A DNA stretch of 64,000 bases from Streptomyces rubrogriseus (GTDB taxonomy: Bacteria; Actinomycetota; Actinomycetes; Streptomycetales; Streptomycetaceae): assembly GCF_027947575.1 (NCBI RefSeq), contig NZ_CP116256.1:6634001-6698000 (forward strand), written 5' to 3'. Below are positions 8,693 to 16,706 of this stretch, piece by piece (the first letter of the stretch is position 1; the number at the start of each line of letters is the position of its first letter). Under the pieces are notes generated by a model. The model searched no databases. It was not told the origin of the DNA and saw only the letters and a program-made list of their open reading frames with translations. The translations under genes and the position numbers were made by a program.

Positions 8693-9373
8693 TCAGCTTT
8701 CCGCCGTCACGGCGACGGGCACGGGGCGCGCGGAGCCGTAGTAGGGGTCGTAGTCGTCCGAGTCCTCGTTGATCGCGGCGGTGATCCCGATGGCGATCAG
8801 GACGATCACGGCGACACCGAGCACGATGCCGATGATGCCCATGACGAACCCGGCCTGCGCCTGCCCGTGGTTGTTGGCCAGGCCGCTCTCCGCCTTCCGG
8901 CGGCCCTTGATGCCGAAGACCACGGCGAGGATGCCCAGCACCAGCGAGACCACGCCGTACAGGCAGAACAGCGCGCAGGCGAGGATGCCGAGCACCATCG
9001 ACGCGGTGCCGAGCCCGTTCTGCGGAGGCGTCTGCATGCCGGGCCAGCCGTAGCCCTGCCCGTAGCCGGGGTAGCCGTACCCGCCCGGGACGCCGGCGCC
9101 ACCGGGTGCGAGCGGCGGAGGCGGCACCGCGGACTCGGGGCCGGTGAACCCGGCGCCGGGCATCGACGTGACCGTGGCCTGGTCGTGCACGCCCGGCGGC
9201 GGCTGCCAGGGGGGCGGCGCGTCCGAGGCGGGCGGCTGGGACTGCCGGGGCGGCTGCTGCGGCTGCCCGGCATCGGCAGCGGGGCCCTTGTCCAGGGACG
9301 GCCCGCTCTCCGGGGGCGCCCAGGGGTCGTGCCCACCGGAGGACTCCCCCTCCGGCCGTATCGCGTCCGTCAT
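8693..9373 (-). CDS. DUF4190-type membrane protein with long Pro/Gln-rich N-terminus
   Basis: The 226-residue protein has a disordered Pro/Gln/Gly-rich N-terminal half and two hydrophobic segments with the DUF4190 loop (IKGRRKAESGLANNHGQAQAG). A short acidic tail follows. The ATG at 9373 is preferred because a purine-rich GGGGGGAC lies just upstream; an in-frame ATG at 9406 has none. The function is unknown. Its C-terminal half resembles the adjacent 149-residue protein, and the 5' end faces a divergent spacer shared with the deaminase-family gene. Confidence 0.8.
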   Translation of the reverse strand: MTDAIRPEGESSGGHDPWAPPESGPSLDKGPAADAGQPQQPPRQSQPPASDAPPPWQPPPGVHDQATVTSMPGAGFTGPESAVPPPPLAPGGAGVPGGYGYPGYGQGYGWPGMQTPPQNGLGTASMVLGILACALFCLYGVVSLVLGILAVVFGIKGRRKAESGLANNHGQAQAGFVMGIIGIVLGVAVIVLIAIGITAAINEDSDDYDPYYGSARPVPVAVTAES

Positions 9374-9531
9374 TTCCTGTCCCCCCGGGTCGTTCGTGCC
9401 CGCCATGCTACGGTCCCGGGCCGCCGGGCGTGAGACCGGCCTACGATGATCCCCGAACGACCGATCAGCCGATCACCCGTGCCCCGCCACCGCCCCGCGC
9501 GGCCCGCGGGCGCCGCCTTGGGGAGGAACCC

Positions 9532-10593
9532 TTGACCGAGCACCTCGTCGACCCCGACGTCCCGCGCGACCTGCACGCCTTCATCGCCGGACTGCCGAAG
9601 GCCGAACTGCACGTCCACCACGTCGGCTCCGCCTCCCCGCGCATCGTCTCCGAACTGGCCGCGCGCCACGCCGACTCCAAGGTCCCCACCGACCCGGAGG
9701 CCCTGGTCGACTACTTCACGTTCACGGACTTCGCGCACTTCATCGACGTGTACCTGTCCGTGGTCGACCTGATCCGCACCCCGGAGGACGTCCGGCTGCT
9801 GACCTACGAGGTGGCCCGGGACATGGCCCGGCAGCAGGTGCGGTACGCCGAGCTGACCATCACGCCGTTCTCCTCCACCCGGCGCGGCATCGACGAGGGC
9901 GCCTTCATGGACGCGATCGAGGATGCCCGCAAGGCGGCCGAGGCCGAGTTCGGGACCGTACTGCGCTGGTGCTTCGACATCCCGGGAGAGGCCGGTCTGG
10001 AGTCCGCCGAGGAGACGACGCGGCTGGCCACCGACGACCGGCTGCGGCCGGAGGGCCTGGTCTCCTTCGGGCTCGGCGGACCCGAGATCGGGGTGGCCCG
10101 CCCGCAGTTCAAGCCGTACTTCGACCGGGCGATCGCCGCGGGCCTGCACTCGGTGCCGCACGCCGGCGAGACGACCGGCCCGCAGACCGTGTGGGACGCC
10201 CTCACCGACCTGCGCGCCGAACGCATCGGGCACGGCACCAGCTCCGCCCGGGACCCGAAGCTCCTCGCCCACCTCGCCGAGCGGCGCATCCCGCTGGAGG
10301 TGTGCCCGACCTCCAACATCGCCACCCGCGCGGTGCGCACCCTGGACGAGCACCCGATCAAGGAGTTCACCCGCGCCGGCGTCCTGGTGACGATCAACTC
10401 CGACGACCCGCCGATGTTCGGCACCGACCTCAACAACGAGTACGCCGTCGCCGCCCGCCTCCTCGGCCTCGACGAGCGCGGCCTCGCCGACCTCGCGAAG
10501 AACGGGGTCGAGGCATCCTTCCTCGACGCGCCGGGCAAGGCCCGGATCGCCGACGAGATCGACACGTACACCGCCGCCTGGCTCGCCTCCTGA
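9532..10593 (+). CDS. Adenosine deaminase family enzyme, possible aminodeoxyfutalosine deaminase
   Basis: The 353-residue metal-dependent deaminase has the first zinc ligands in ELHVHHVGS (His27, His29), then HAGE, RIGHGT and NSDDP motifs supplying the remaining ligands and catalytic residues. The usual HLDG after the HxH pair is replaced by HHVG, so it is not a standard adenosine deaminase. From memory, the S. coelicolor protein at this position is assigned to deamination of 6-aminodeoxyfutalosine in futalosine-type menaquinone synthesis; I treat that as likely but unproven here. The TTG start is chosen for the GGGGAGGAA Shine-Dalgarno six bases upstream; earlier in-frame starts give an unrelated basic extension. 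Confidence 0.85.
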   Translation: MTEHLVDPDVPRDLHAFIAGLPKAELHVHHVGSASPRIVSELAARHADSKVPTDPEALVDYFTFTDFAHFIDVYLSVVDLIRTPEDVRLLTYEVARDMARQQVRYAELTITPFSSTRRGIDEGAFMDAIEDARKAAEAEFGTVLRWCFDIPGEAGLESAEETTRLATDDRLRPEGLVSFGLGGPEIGVARPQFKPYFDRAIAAGLHSVPHAGETTGPQTVWDALTDLRAERIGHGTSSARDPKLLAHLAERRIPLEVCPTSNIATRAVRTLDEHPIKEFTRAGVLVTINSDDPPMFGTDLNNEYAVAARLLGLDERGLADLAKNGVEASFLDAPGKARIADEIDTYTAAWLAS

Positions 10594-10623
10594 GAACCTC
10601 GCCCACCGAGAGTTGCCGCCACC

Positions 10624-11337
10624 ATGGACACCCCGCGCGCCCTGACCGCCGTCGCCCACCGCGGCGACCCCTACCGGCACCGCGAGAACACGCTCGGCTC
10701 GCTGCGCTCCGCCCTGGAGCGCGGCGCGGACGCGGTCGAGACCGACGTACGCCTCACCCGGGACGGGGTGCCGGTGCTGCTGCACGACGAGACGCTGAAG
10801 CGGCTGTGGCAGCAGGACCGGCCGCTGCGCTCCCTGTCCGCCGAGGAGGTGCGCGGGCTGACGGCGGGCGGCGTGCCGACGCTCGCCGAGGCGCTGGCCG
10901 CGACCGACGGCAGCCGGCTGATGCTGGACCTGCCGGGCGGTCCGGGCGAGCGGGCCGTGCGGCGCATCGTGGACGTGGTCCGCGAGTGCGGCGCGCGGGA
11001 CCGCGTGTACTACACGGCGGGCGCCGCCACCATGCTCGCCGTACGGGCCGCCGACCCCGCCGCCGAGATCGCCATGACCTGGACCACGGCGGCCCCGCCC
11101 CGGGCCGGACTGCTCGCGGCGGTGCGGCCGCGGTGGCTCAACTACCGCTTCGGACTGGTGGACCGGGCCCTGGCCGAGCGCGTCCACCGCGACGGCTTCC
11201 TGCTCTCCGTCTGGACCCCCGACACCCGCCGCACCATGCGCCGCCTGCGCGCCCTGGGCGTCGACTCGATCACCACCAACCGCATCGACGTGCTGTGCGC
11301 CCTGCGCGACGGCAACGGAGCCGTTGCGGTCCCGTAA
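10624..11337 (+). CDS. Glycerophosphodiester phosphodiesterase family protein
   Basis: The 237-residue TIM-barrel enzyme has the GDPD hallmarks: AHRGD (His12, Arg13), ENT (Glu21), ETDVRLTRDG (Glu39, Asp41) and LLHD (His54). The domain fills the whole protein and there is no signal peptide, so a cytoplasmic UgpQ-like hydrolase releasing glycerol 3-phosphate from phospholipid head-group diesters is expected. It begins 30 nt after the deaminase-family gene on the same strand, so the two may be cotranscribed, though no functional link is evident. Confidence 0.88.
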   Translation: MDTPRALTAVAHRGDPYRHRENTLGSLRSALERGADAVETDVRLTRDGVPVLLHDETLKRLWQQDRPLRSLSAEEVRGLTAGGVPTLAEALAATDGSRLMLDLPGGPGERAVRRIVDVVRECGARDRVYYTAGAATMLAVRAADPAAEIAMTWTTAAPPRAGLLAAVRPRWLNYRFGLVDRALAERVHRDGFLLSVWTPDTRRTMRRLRALGVDSITTNRIDVLCALRDGNGAVAVP

Positions 11338-11490
11338 GGGACGACCCTCACGACTCCCGGTCTTCGTAGGGACGTTCCCCCGAGCCAGGCCAGGGGCGGG
11401 CACCCTACTCGGCGACGATCCGCCACGGGGCGCGGCGCACAAGGATGATCACGGTCCTTCCGCCGCAACCGCCTTCACCTGGAGCAGTCG

Positions 11491-12651
11491 ATGCGTGCCC
11501 GTAGCCATGCAGTTCTCGCCGCCTCGGTCGTCCTCGCCCTGGCCGCCGGCCCGCTGGCGGCCCCCGCCTTCGCCGCGCCGCCCGCCCCGGCTTCCCGCTC
11601 TGCCGATCAGCGGGGGCCGGCCGAGGAGGCGTTGCGCGCCGCCATCGCGGGACTGCCGAACCAGTACGCCACCGCCGCCCTCGTGCGGGTCGGCACCCCC
11701 GGCGGCGACTGGCACGGCAGCGCGGGGGTGCGCGACCTGGCCAGTGGTCGGCCGGCACACCCCGATGCCCGCTTCCGAGCCGGTTCGATCACGAAGGTCG
11801 TCACCGCGGCCACCGTCCTGCGCCTCGCCGCGCAGGACGAGATCGACCTGGACGCGCCCGTCCAGGGCTACCTCCCCGACCTGTTCACGCCGGACTTCGA
11901 GCAGCCGATCAGCGTGCGCCACCTGCTGAACCACACCAGCGGCATCAAGCCGGGCGACGGACTCGGCGACGACTTCGCGGAGCTGTACGCGCACCGGTAC
12001 GAGACCCTGACCCCGCAGCAGGTCGCGGCGTCGGCGATGGCCAAGGGACCGGAGGACTTCGTCCCGGGGACGCGACAGCAGTACCTGAACATCAACTACA
12101 CGATCCTCGGCCTGCTGATCGAGAAGGTCACGGGACGCTCGTACGCCTCCGAGGCCAGGCGTCTCGTCCTGCGCCCGGCCGGCATGCACCACACGTACTT
12201 CCCGGGCACCGATCCCCGCATCCGGGGCCCGCACAACCGGGGCTACCAGGCGGTGGAGCGCCCGGACGGCACGACGGGGCCGGTCGACGTGACCGAGTGG
12301 AACCAGGCGGACCGCTGGGCGGCGGGCGACATGATCTCCACCACCGCCGACCTGGAGAGACTGCTCACCAAGCTGTTCCGGGGCAAGATCGTGCCGCAGC
12401 CCGAGCTGGAGGAGATGTTCACGACTCCGGCGGGCGTCCCGGGCGCGGACCGCAGCGCCGGACTGGAGCGCCGGGAGATCGGCGGCCAGGTCTTCTGGGG
12501 CAAGTCGGGCTCCCGCTACGGCTACAGCGCCGTCGTCGCCGGCACCCGCGATCTGAGCCGTACGCTGGTCTACTCGGTCAACTCCACGGACGCCAAGAGC
12601 GCGGGGCCGAAGCCGGTCGCCGACGCGATCGCCGCGGCCGCGCTGCGGTAG
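11491..12651 (+). CDS. Secreted serine hydrolase, D-Ala-D-Ala carboxypeptidase/beta-lactamase class C fold
   Basis: The 386-residue protein has an N-terminal Sec signal with an Ala-rich hydrophobic core and an AFA-A cleavage region near residue 28. The penicillin-binding fold is shown by SITK (Ser99, Lys102), a YLN triad near residue 197 and a late GKSGS box near 335 in place of the KTG/HTG motif. Streptomyces R61-type DD-carboxypeptidases and esterases share this layout. It probably acts outside the cell on peptidoglycan stem peptides or similar D-amino acid substrates; an esterase role is the main alternative. Confidence 0.87.
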   Translation: MRARSHAVLAASVVLALAAGPLAAPAFAAPPAPASRSADQRGPAEEALRAAIAGLPNQYATAALVRVGTPGGDWHGSAGVRDLASGRPAHPDARFRAGSITKVVTAATVLRLAAQDEIDLDAPVQGYLPDLFTPDFEQPISVRHLLNHTSGIKPGDGLGDDFAELYAHRYETLTPQQVAASAMAKGPEDFVPGTRQQYLNINYTILGLLIEKVTGRSYASEARRLVLRPAGMHHTYFPGTDPRIRGPHNRGYQAVERPDGTTGPVDVTEWNQADRWAAGDMISTTADLERLLTKLFRGKIVPQPELEEMFTTPAGVPGADRSAGLERREIGGQVFWGKSGSRYGYSAVVAGTRDLSRTLVYSVNSTDAKSAGPKPVADAIAAAALR

Positions 12652-12667
12652 CCGTCCCCGTGCGCCG

Positions 12668-13204
12668 TCAGGCCTTCGTCAGCCGTCGCGCCACCGTGTG
12701 CGCCGCGACCGTCGCCGCACCCGCGAAGCCCAGCCCCAAGGCGAGGTCGCGCGGGCGGGTGGCGCGCAGCACACCGGCGCGGCGCAGGCGACTGCGGGCC
12801 CAGAGGGTGAAGGGGATGACGATCAGCGGCGAGGTAGCCGCCCCGGGTGTGTAGCCGCGCACCAGCCCCGCCTGCGCGAGGTGGACCAGGCCGTGCAGGC
12901 CGAACGCGTTGAGCGCGGTCTGGTACGTGGCCGAGCGGCCCCCGGTCAGCCGTCCGGCGACGGACGCGGAGGCCACGACCGCGGCCATCGCGCCGACCGC
13001 CACCGCGAACTCCCGCCCGTCGACCGACCCGGCCCGCCGCCACACGGCCTCCGGCACGCCCGGGTACCGCTCGCGCAGGGCGGGGAGGTTGCGCCGCCAC
13101 CAGCCGGGCACGGTCGCCAGCTCTTCGAGGTCGTGCAGGGCCCAGGCGGCCAGCAGTCCCAGCGTGACCGCACCTTCGATCGCCTCATCACCCGATGAAT
13201 TCAT
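12668..13204 (-). CDS. HXXEE-domain membrane protein
   Basis: The 178-residue protein carries HDLEE (His24 to Glu28), the signature of the HXXEE family, inside the first of several hydrophobic segments. Later segments with TYQTALNAFGLHGLVHL and TPGAATSP are also typical. The family is of unknown function; the conserved charged residues suggest metal binding or catalysis in the membrane. The stop is 16 nt from the convergent hydrolase stop. ATG 13204 is chosen over an in-frame GTG three bases earlier. It begins 15 nt downstream of the potD-like gene stop. Confidence 0.75.
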   Translation of the reverse strand: MNSSGDEAIEGAVTLGLLAAWALHDLEELATVPGWWRRNLPALRERYPGVPEAVWRRAGSVDGREFAVAVGAMAAVVASASVAGRLTGGRSATYQTALNAFGLHGLVHLAQAGLVRGYTPGAATSPLIVIPFTLWARSRLRRAGVLRATRPRDLALGLGFAGAATVAAHTVARRLTKA

Positions 13205-13219
13205 CACATGATCAGTCTG

Positions 13220-14410
13220 CTACACGCCCGCGATCCCGTTCCACCGCTTCGCGAACTCCGCCCGCTCCCCCGCCGAGATGTCCCGCGCGATCGCGAGCCG
13301 TTCGCGCATCGCGGCGTCCGGGAAGATCAGCGGGTCCTCGGCCAGGGCCGCGGTCTCCTCGTCGTCGGAGGAGGCGAGCACGTCCCGGGCGGCGGGCACC
13401 GGGCAGACGTAGTTGACCCAGGCGGCCAGCTCGGCGGCGACCTCGGGCCGGTAGTAGTGGTCGATCAGCCGCTCGGCGTTGGCCTTGTGGCGAGCCAGGT
13501 TGGGGATCATCAGGGACTCCGCCCACAGTTCGGCGCCCTCCTCCGGGACGACGAACTCGATGTCGGGGTCGTCCGCCTGGAGCTGGATCACGTCGCCCGA
13601 GTAGGCCTGGCAGGCGAGGACGTCGCCGCTGGAGAGGTCCTTGATGTAGTCGTTGCCGGTGAAGCGGCGGATCTGCCCCTTGGCGACCTGCTTCTCCACC
13701 TGGTCGCAGATCAGGTGGAAGTCGTCCGTCCGCCAGTCGGTGATGTCCACGCCGTTGCCCTGCATCAGCAGCGCGAAGGCCTCGTCCATGCCCGACAGCA
13801 GGGTGACCCGGCCCCTGAGGTCGGCCGCCCACAGGTCGGACACGTGCCGGATCTCCCGGCCGAGCCGGCGCCGGTTGTAGGCGATGCCGGTGATGCCCGA
13901 CTGCCAGGGCACGGTGAACCTCCGGCCGGGGTCGAAGGCGGGCGAACGCAGCAGCGGGTCCAGGTACTTGGTGACGTTCGGCTGGTGGGAGCGGTCCATC
14001 TCCTGCACCCAGCCCAGCCGTACGAACCGCCCGCACATCCAGTCGCTGATGACGATCAGGTCGCGGTCGGTGGGCTGGTGGTTCATCAGGGACGGGCTGA
14101 TCTTGCCGAAGAACTCGTCGTTGTCGTTGATCTCCTCGACGTAGCCGACGGAGAGGCCGGTCTCCTTCTCGAAGGCCTCCAGTGTGGGCCGCCGGCTCGG
14201 GTGCTTGTCGTCGGTGTCGATGTAGAGCGGCCAGTTGGCCCAGGTCAGCCGCCGTTCGGTGGCGGACCGGTCGGTCGCGGCGCGGTCGCCCGGGGCCACG
14301 TACGCCGCGGGGACACCGCAGCCGGCCAGGGCGCCGAGCGCGGCGGAACCGCCCAGGCCGCGCAGCAGCGTACGGCGGGACGGCGAGGGCGTCTTCGGGA
14401 GCAGGGGCAT
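13220..14410 (-). CDS. Second PotD-like substrate-binding lipoprotein, Tat-type signal
   Basis: The 396-residue protein has a twin-arginine motif (SRRTLLR), a hydrophobic stretch and an LAGC lipobox, then a mature PotD/PotF-like domain closely resembling the receptor encoded near 5 kb. No permease or ATPase gene is adjacent, so it either serves the PotABC system 9 kb away or acts as a sensor. The ATG at 14410 places the Tat signal at the very start; a TTG at 14446 is possible. A strong hairpin separates it from the upstream aldehyde dehydrogenase gene. Confidence 0.88.
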   Translation of the reverse strand: MPLLPKTPSPSRRTLLRGLGGSAALGALAGCGVPAAYVAPGDRAATDRSATERRLTWANWPLYIDTDDKHPSRRPTLEAFEKETGLSVGYVEEINDNDEFFGKISPSLMNHQPTDRDLIVISDWMCGRFVRLGWVQEMDRSHQPNVTKYLDPLLRSPAFDPGRRFTVPWQSGITGIAYNRRRLGREIRHVSDLWAADLRGRVTLLSGMDEAFALLMQGNGVDITDWRTDDFHLICDQVEKQVAKGQIRRFTGNDYIKDLSSGDVLACQAYSGDVIQLQADDPDIEFVVPEEGAELWAESLMIPNLARHKANAERLIDHYYRPEVAAELAAWVNYVCPVPAARDVLASSDDEETAALAEDPLIFPDAAMRERLAIARDISAGERAEFAKRWNGIAGV

Positions 14411-14526
14411 GGCAGGAGGATCCCGTCCCGCCACCGACCGGGACAATCGACGCTGCGTCGAGCGGGCCCGGCCAGGCCCGACACCCTGTCGAGCGCGGGC
14501 AGTTCACGTCCCCGGTACCCACGCGC

Positions 14527-14569
14527 CGCGGCCCCGGACGGAGACCGGGGAGGTCCGTCCGGGGCCGCG
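14527..14569 (-). terminator. Long GC hairpin after the aldehyde dehydrogenase gene
   Basis: A 16-bp stem spans 14527-14542 and 14554-14569 with an 11-nt loop. It lies 14 nt past the dehydrogenase stop and upstream of the PotD-like gene on the same strand. It probably ends or attenuates the dehydrogenase transcript. Confidence 0.75.
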
Positions 14570-14583
14570 CAGACCGCGTGGGG

Positions 14584-16023
14584 TCACATGTCCAGCGACG
14601 TCATCACGTGCTTGATCCGCGTGTAGTCCTCGAAGCCGTAGCCCGACAGGTCCTTGCCGTAGCCGGACTTCTTGAAGCCGCCGTGCGGCATCTCGGCGAC
14701 CAGCGGGATGTGGGTGTTGATCCACACGCAGCCGAAGTCCAGCCTCTTGGACATCCGCATCGCGCGGCCGTGGTCCTTGGTCCACACCGAGGAGGCCAGC
14801 GCGTACTCGACGCCGTTGGCCCACTCGACGGCCTGGTCCTCGTCGCGGAAGGACTGGACGGTGATGACCGGGCCGAAGACCTCCTGCTGGATGATCTCGT
14901 CGTCCTGCTTGAGGCCGGAGACGACGGTCGGGGCGTAGAAGTAGCCCTTGTCGCCCACCCGGTGGCCGCCCGCCTCGACCTTGGCGTGCGCGGGCAGCCG
15001 CTCGATGAACCCGGAGACCTGCTTGAGCTGGTTCGGGTTGTTCAGCGGGCCGTAGAGCACGTCCTCGTCGTCCGGCTGCCCGGTCTTGATCTCGGACGCG
15101 GCCTTGGCGAGCGCGCTGACGAACTCGTCGTGGACCGACTCGTGGACCAGCACGCGGGTGGCCGCCGTGCAGTCCTGCCCGGCGTTGAAGTAGCCCGCCT
15201 CCGAGATGCCCTCGACCGCCTTGGGGATGTCGGTGTCCTCGAAGACGACGACCGGCGCCTTGCCGCCCAGCTCCAGGTGGACCCGCTTGAGGTCCTTCGA
15301 CGCCGACTCGGCGACCGACATGCCGGCCCGCACGGAGCCGGTGATGGAGGCCATCGCCGGGGTCTCGTGCTCGACCATCAGGCGGCCGGTGTCGCGGTCG
15401 CCGCAGACGACGTTGAAGACGCCCTTGGGCACGATCGAGCCGATGATGTCGGCCATCAGGGCCGTGGAGGCGGGGGTGGTGTCGGAGGGCTTGAGGACGA
15501 CGGTGTTGCCCGCGGCGAGGGCCGGGGCGAACTTCCACACGGCCATCATCATCGGGTAGTTCCACGGCGCGACCTGCGCGCAGACGCCGATGGGCTCGCG
15601 GCGCACGAAGGAGGTCAGCCCCTCCATGTACTCGCCGGCGCCGCGTCCTTCGAGCATCCGCGCCGCGCCCGCGAAGAAGCGGATCTGGTCGACCATCGGC
15701 GGGATCTCCTCGGAACGGGTGAGCCCGATCGGCTTGCCCGTGTTCTCCACCTCGGCCGCGATCAGCTCCTCGGCCCGCTCCTCGAACGCGTCCGCGATCT
15801 TCAGCAGGGCCTTCTGCCGCTCGGCCGGGACCAGGTCCCGCCAGGCCGGGAAGGCGGCCGCGGCGGCCGCCATCGCGGCGTCCACGTCCGCCTGCCCGGA
15901 CAGGGGGGCGGTCGCGTACGCCTCGCCCGTGGCGGGGTTGACCACTTCCGTGGTCCGTCCGTCGGCGGCGTCCCGGAACTCACCGTCGATGTAATTGCGC
16001 AGACGACGCAGCTCGGTGCTCAC
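14584..16023 (-). CDS. Aldehyde dehydrogenase, gamma-aminobutyraldehyde/PuuC type (second copy)
   Basis: The 479-residue NAD(P)+-dependent dehydrogenase has PWNYP (153-157), cofactor Lys178, general base Glu251 in ELGGK and catalytic Cys285 in AGQDC. It is clearly related to the 511-residue enzyme near 6.5 kb but lacks that protein's N-terminal extension. It is divergent from an Lrp-type regulator and an aminotransferase, which suggests a pathway that first transaminates a diamine or gamma-glutamyl amine and then oxidises the aldehyde. The substrate is inferred, not seen. Confidence 0.9.
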   Translation of the reverse strand: MSTELRRLRNYIDGEFRDAADGRTTEVVNPATGEAYATAPLSGQADVDAAMAAAAAAFPAWRDLVPAERQKALLKIADAFEERAEELIAAEVENTGKPIGLTRSEEIPPMVDQIRFFAGAARMLEGRGAGEYMEGLTSFVRREPIGVCAQVAPWNYPMMMAVWKFAPALAAGNTVVLKPSDTTPASTALMADIIGSIVPKGVFNVVCGDRDTGRLMVEHETPAMASITGSVRAGMSVAESASKDLKRVHLELGGKAPVVVFEDTDIPKAVEGISEAGYFNAGQDCTAATRVLVHESVHDEFVSALAKAASEIKTGQPDDEDVLYGPLNNPNQLKQVSGFIERLPAHAKVEAGGHRVGDKGYFYAPTVVSGLKQDDEIIQQEVFGPVITVQSFRDEDQAVEWANGVEYALASSVWTKDHGRAMRMSKRLDFGCVWINTHIPLVAEMPHGGFKKSGYGKDLSGYGFEDYTRIKHVMTSLDM

Positions 16024-16041
16024 TGCCGGCCCTCCAAGTTC

Positions 16042-16065
16042 GGGTGTCCAGTAACTGAGACACCC
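16042..16065. promoter_or_regulatory. Inverted repeat upstream of the second aldehyde dehydrogenase
   Basis: GGGTGTC (16042-16048) and GACACCC (16059-16065) form a 7-bp dyad over ten bases, 19 nt upstream of the dehydrogenase start in the spacer it shares with the Lrp-type regulator gene. It could be an operator for that regulator or a 5' leader hairpin. Confidence 0.4.
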
Positions 16066-16203
16066 ACCCTAGACGGAGTCCCGACGTTTTCAACACCCCC
16101 ACCGCCCTCAGGGTTGCGATATCCGCAGATTGAAGCGAGTCAAACAACGAATTTCATCGATCCGGCCTTGCGAAACTGTCGATACGTCGTGCACAGTGAA
16201 GCC

Positions 16204-16704
16204 GTGGCCAGTCGAAGCGCAGACCAGAAGGACTCCCGCGAGTCCCGGAACGGCGGTCCCCAGTTGGACGCCGTCTCCCTCGCCATCATCGAGCAGCTCC
16301 AGGAGGACGGCCGCCGGCCGTACGCCGCCATCGGCAAGGCCGTGGGCCTGTCGGAGGCGGCCGTGCGCCAGCGCGTCCAGAAGCTGCTCGACCAGGGCGT
16401 GATGCAGATCGTCGCCGTCACGGACCCGCTCACGGTGGGCTTCCGGCGCCAGGCGATGGTCGGTGTCAACGTCGAGGGCGACGTGGAGTCGGTGGCCGAG
16501 GCGCTGTCGGCCATGTCCGAGTGCGAGTACGTGGTGATGACCGCCGGCTCGTTCGACCTGATGGTGGAGGTCGTCTGCGAGGACGACGACCACCTGCTGG
16601 AGGTCATCAACCGACGCATCCGGGCCGTGCCCGGCGTGCGCTCCACCGAGAGCTTCGTCTACCTCAAGCTCAAGAAGCAGACCTATATGTGGGGAACCCG
16701 ATAA
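16204..16704 (+). CDS. Lrp/AsnC-family transcriptional regulator
   Basis: The 166-residue regulator has an N-terminal winged helix-turn-helix (about 22-75; YAAIGKAVGLS then AAVRQRVQKL) and a C-terminal RAM domain with the AGSFDLMVEV core, the standard two-domain layout of Lrp/AsnC octameric regulators. It precedes the aminotransferase gene by two bases and diverges from the dehydrogenase gene, so it most likely controls both in response to an amino acid or amine. The start is uncertain: GTG 16204 is used here, and GTG 16189 is also in frame; neither has a strong Shine-Dalgarno. Confidence 0.88.
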   Translation: MASRSADQKDSRESRNGGPQLDAVSLAIIEQLQEDGRRPYAAIGKAVGLSEAAVRQRVQKLLDQGVMQIVAVTDPLTVGFRRQAMVGVNVEGDVESVAEALSAMSECEYVVMTAGSFDLMVEVVCEDDDHLLEVINRRIRAVPGVRSTESFVYLKLKKQTYMWGTR

Positions 16705-16706
16705 TC

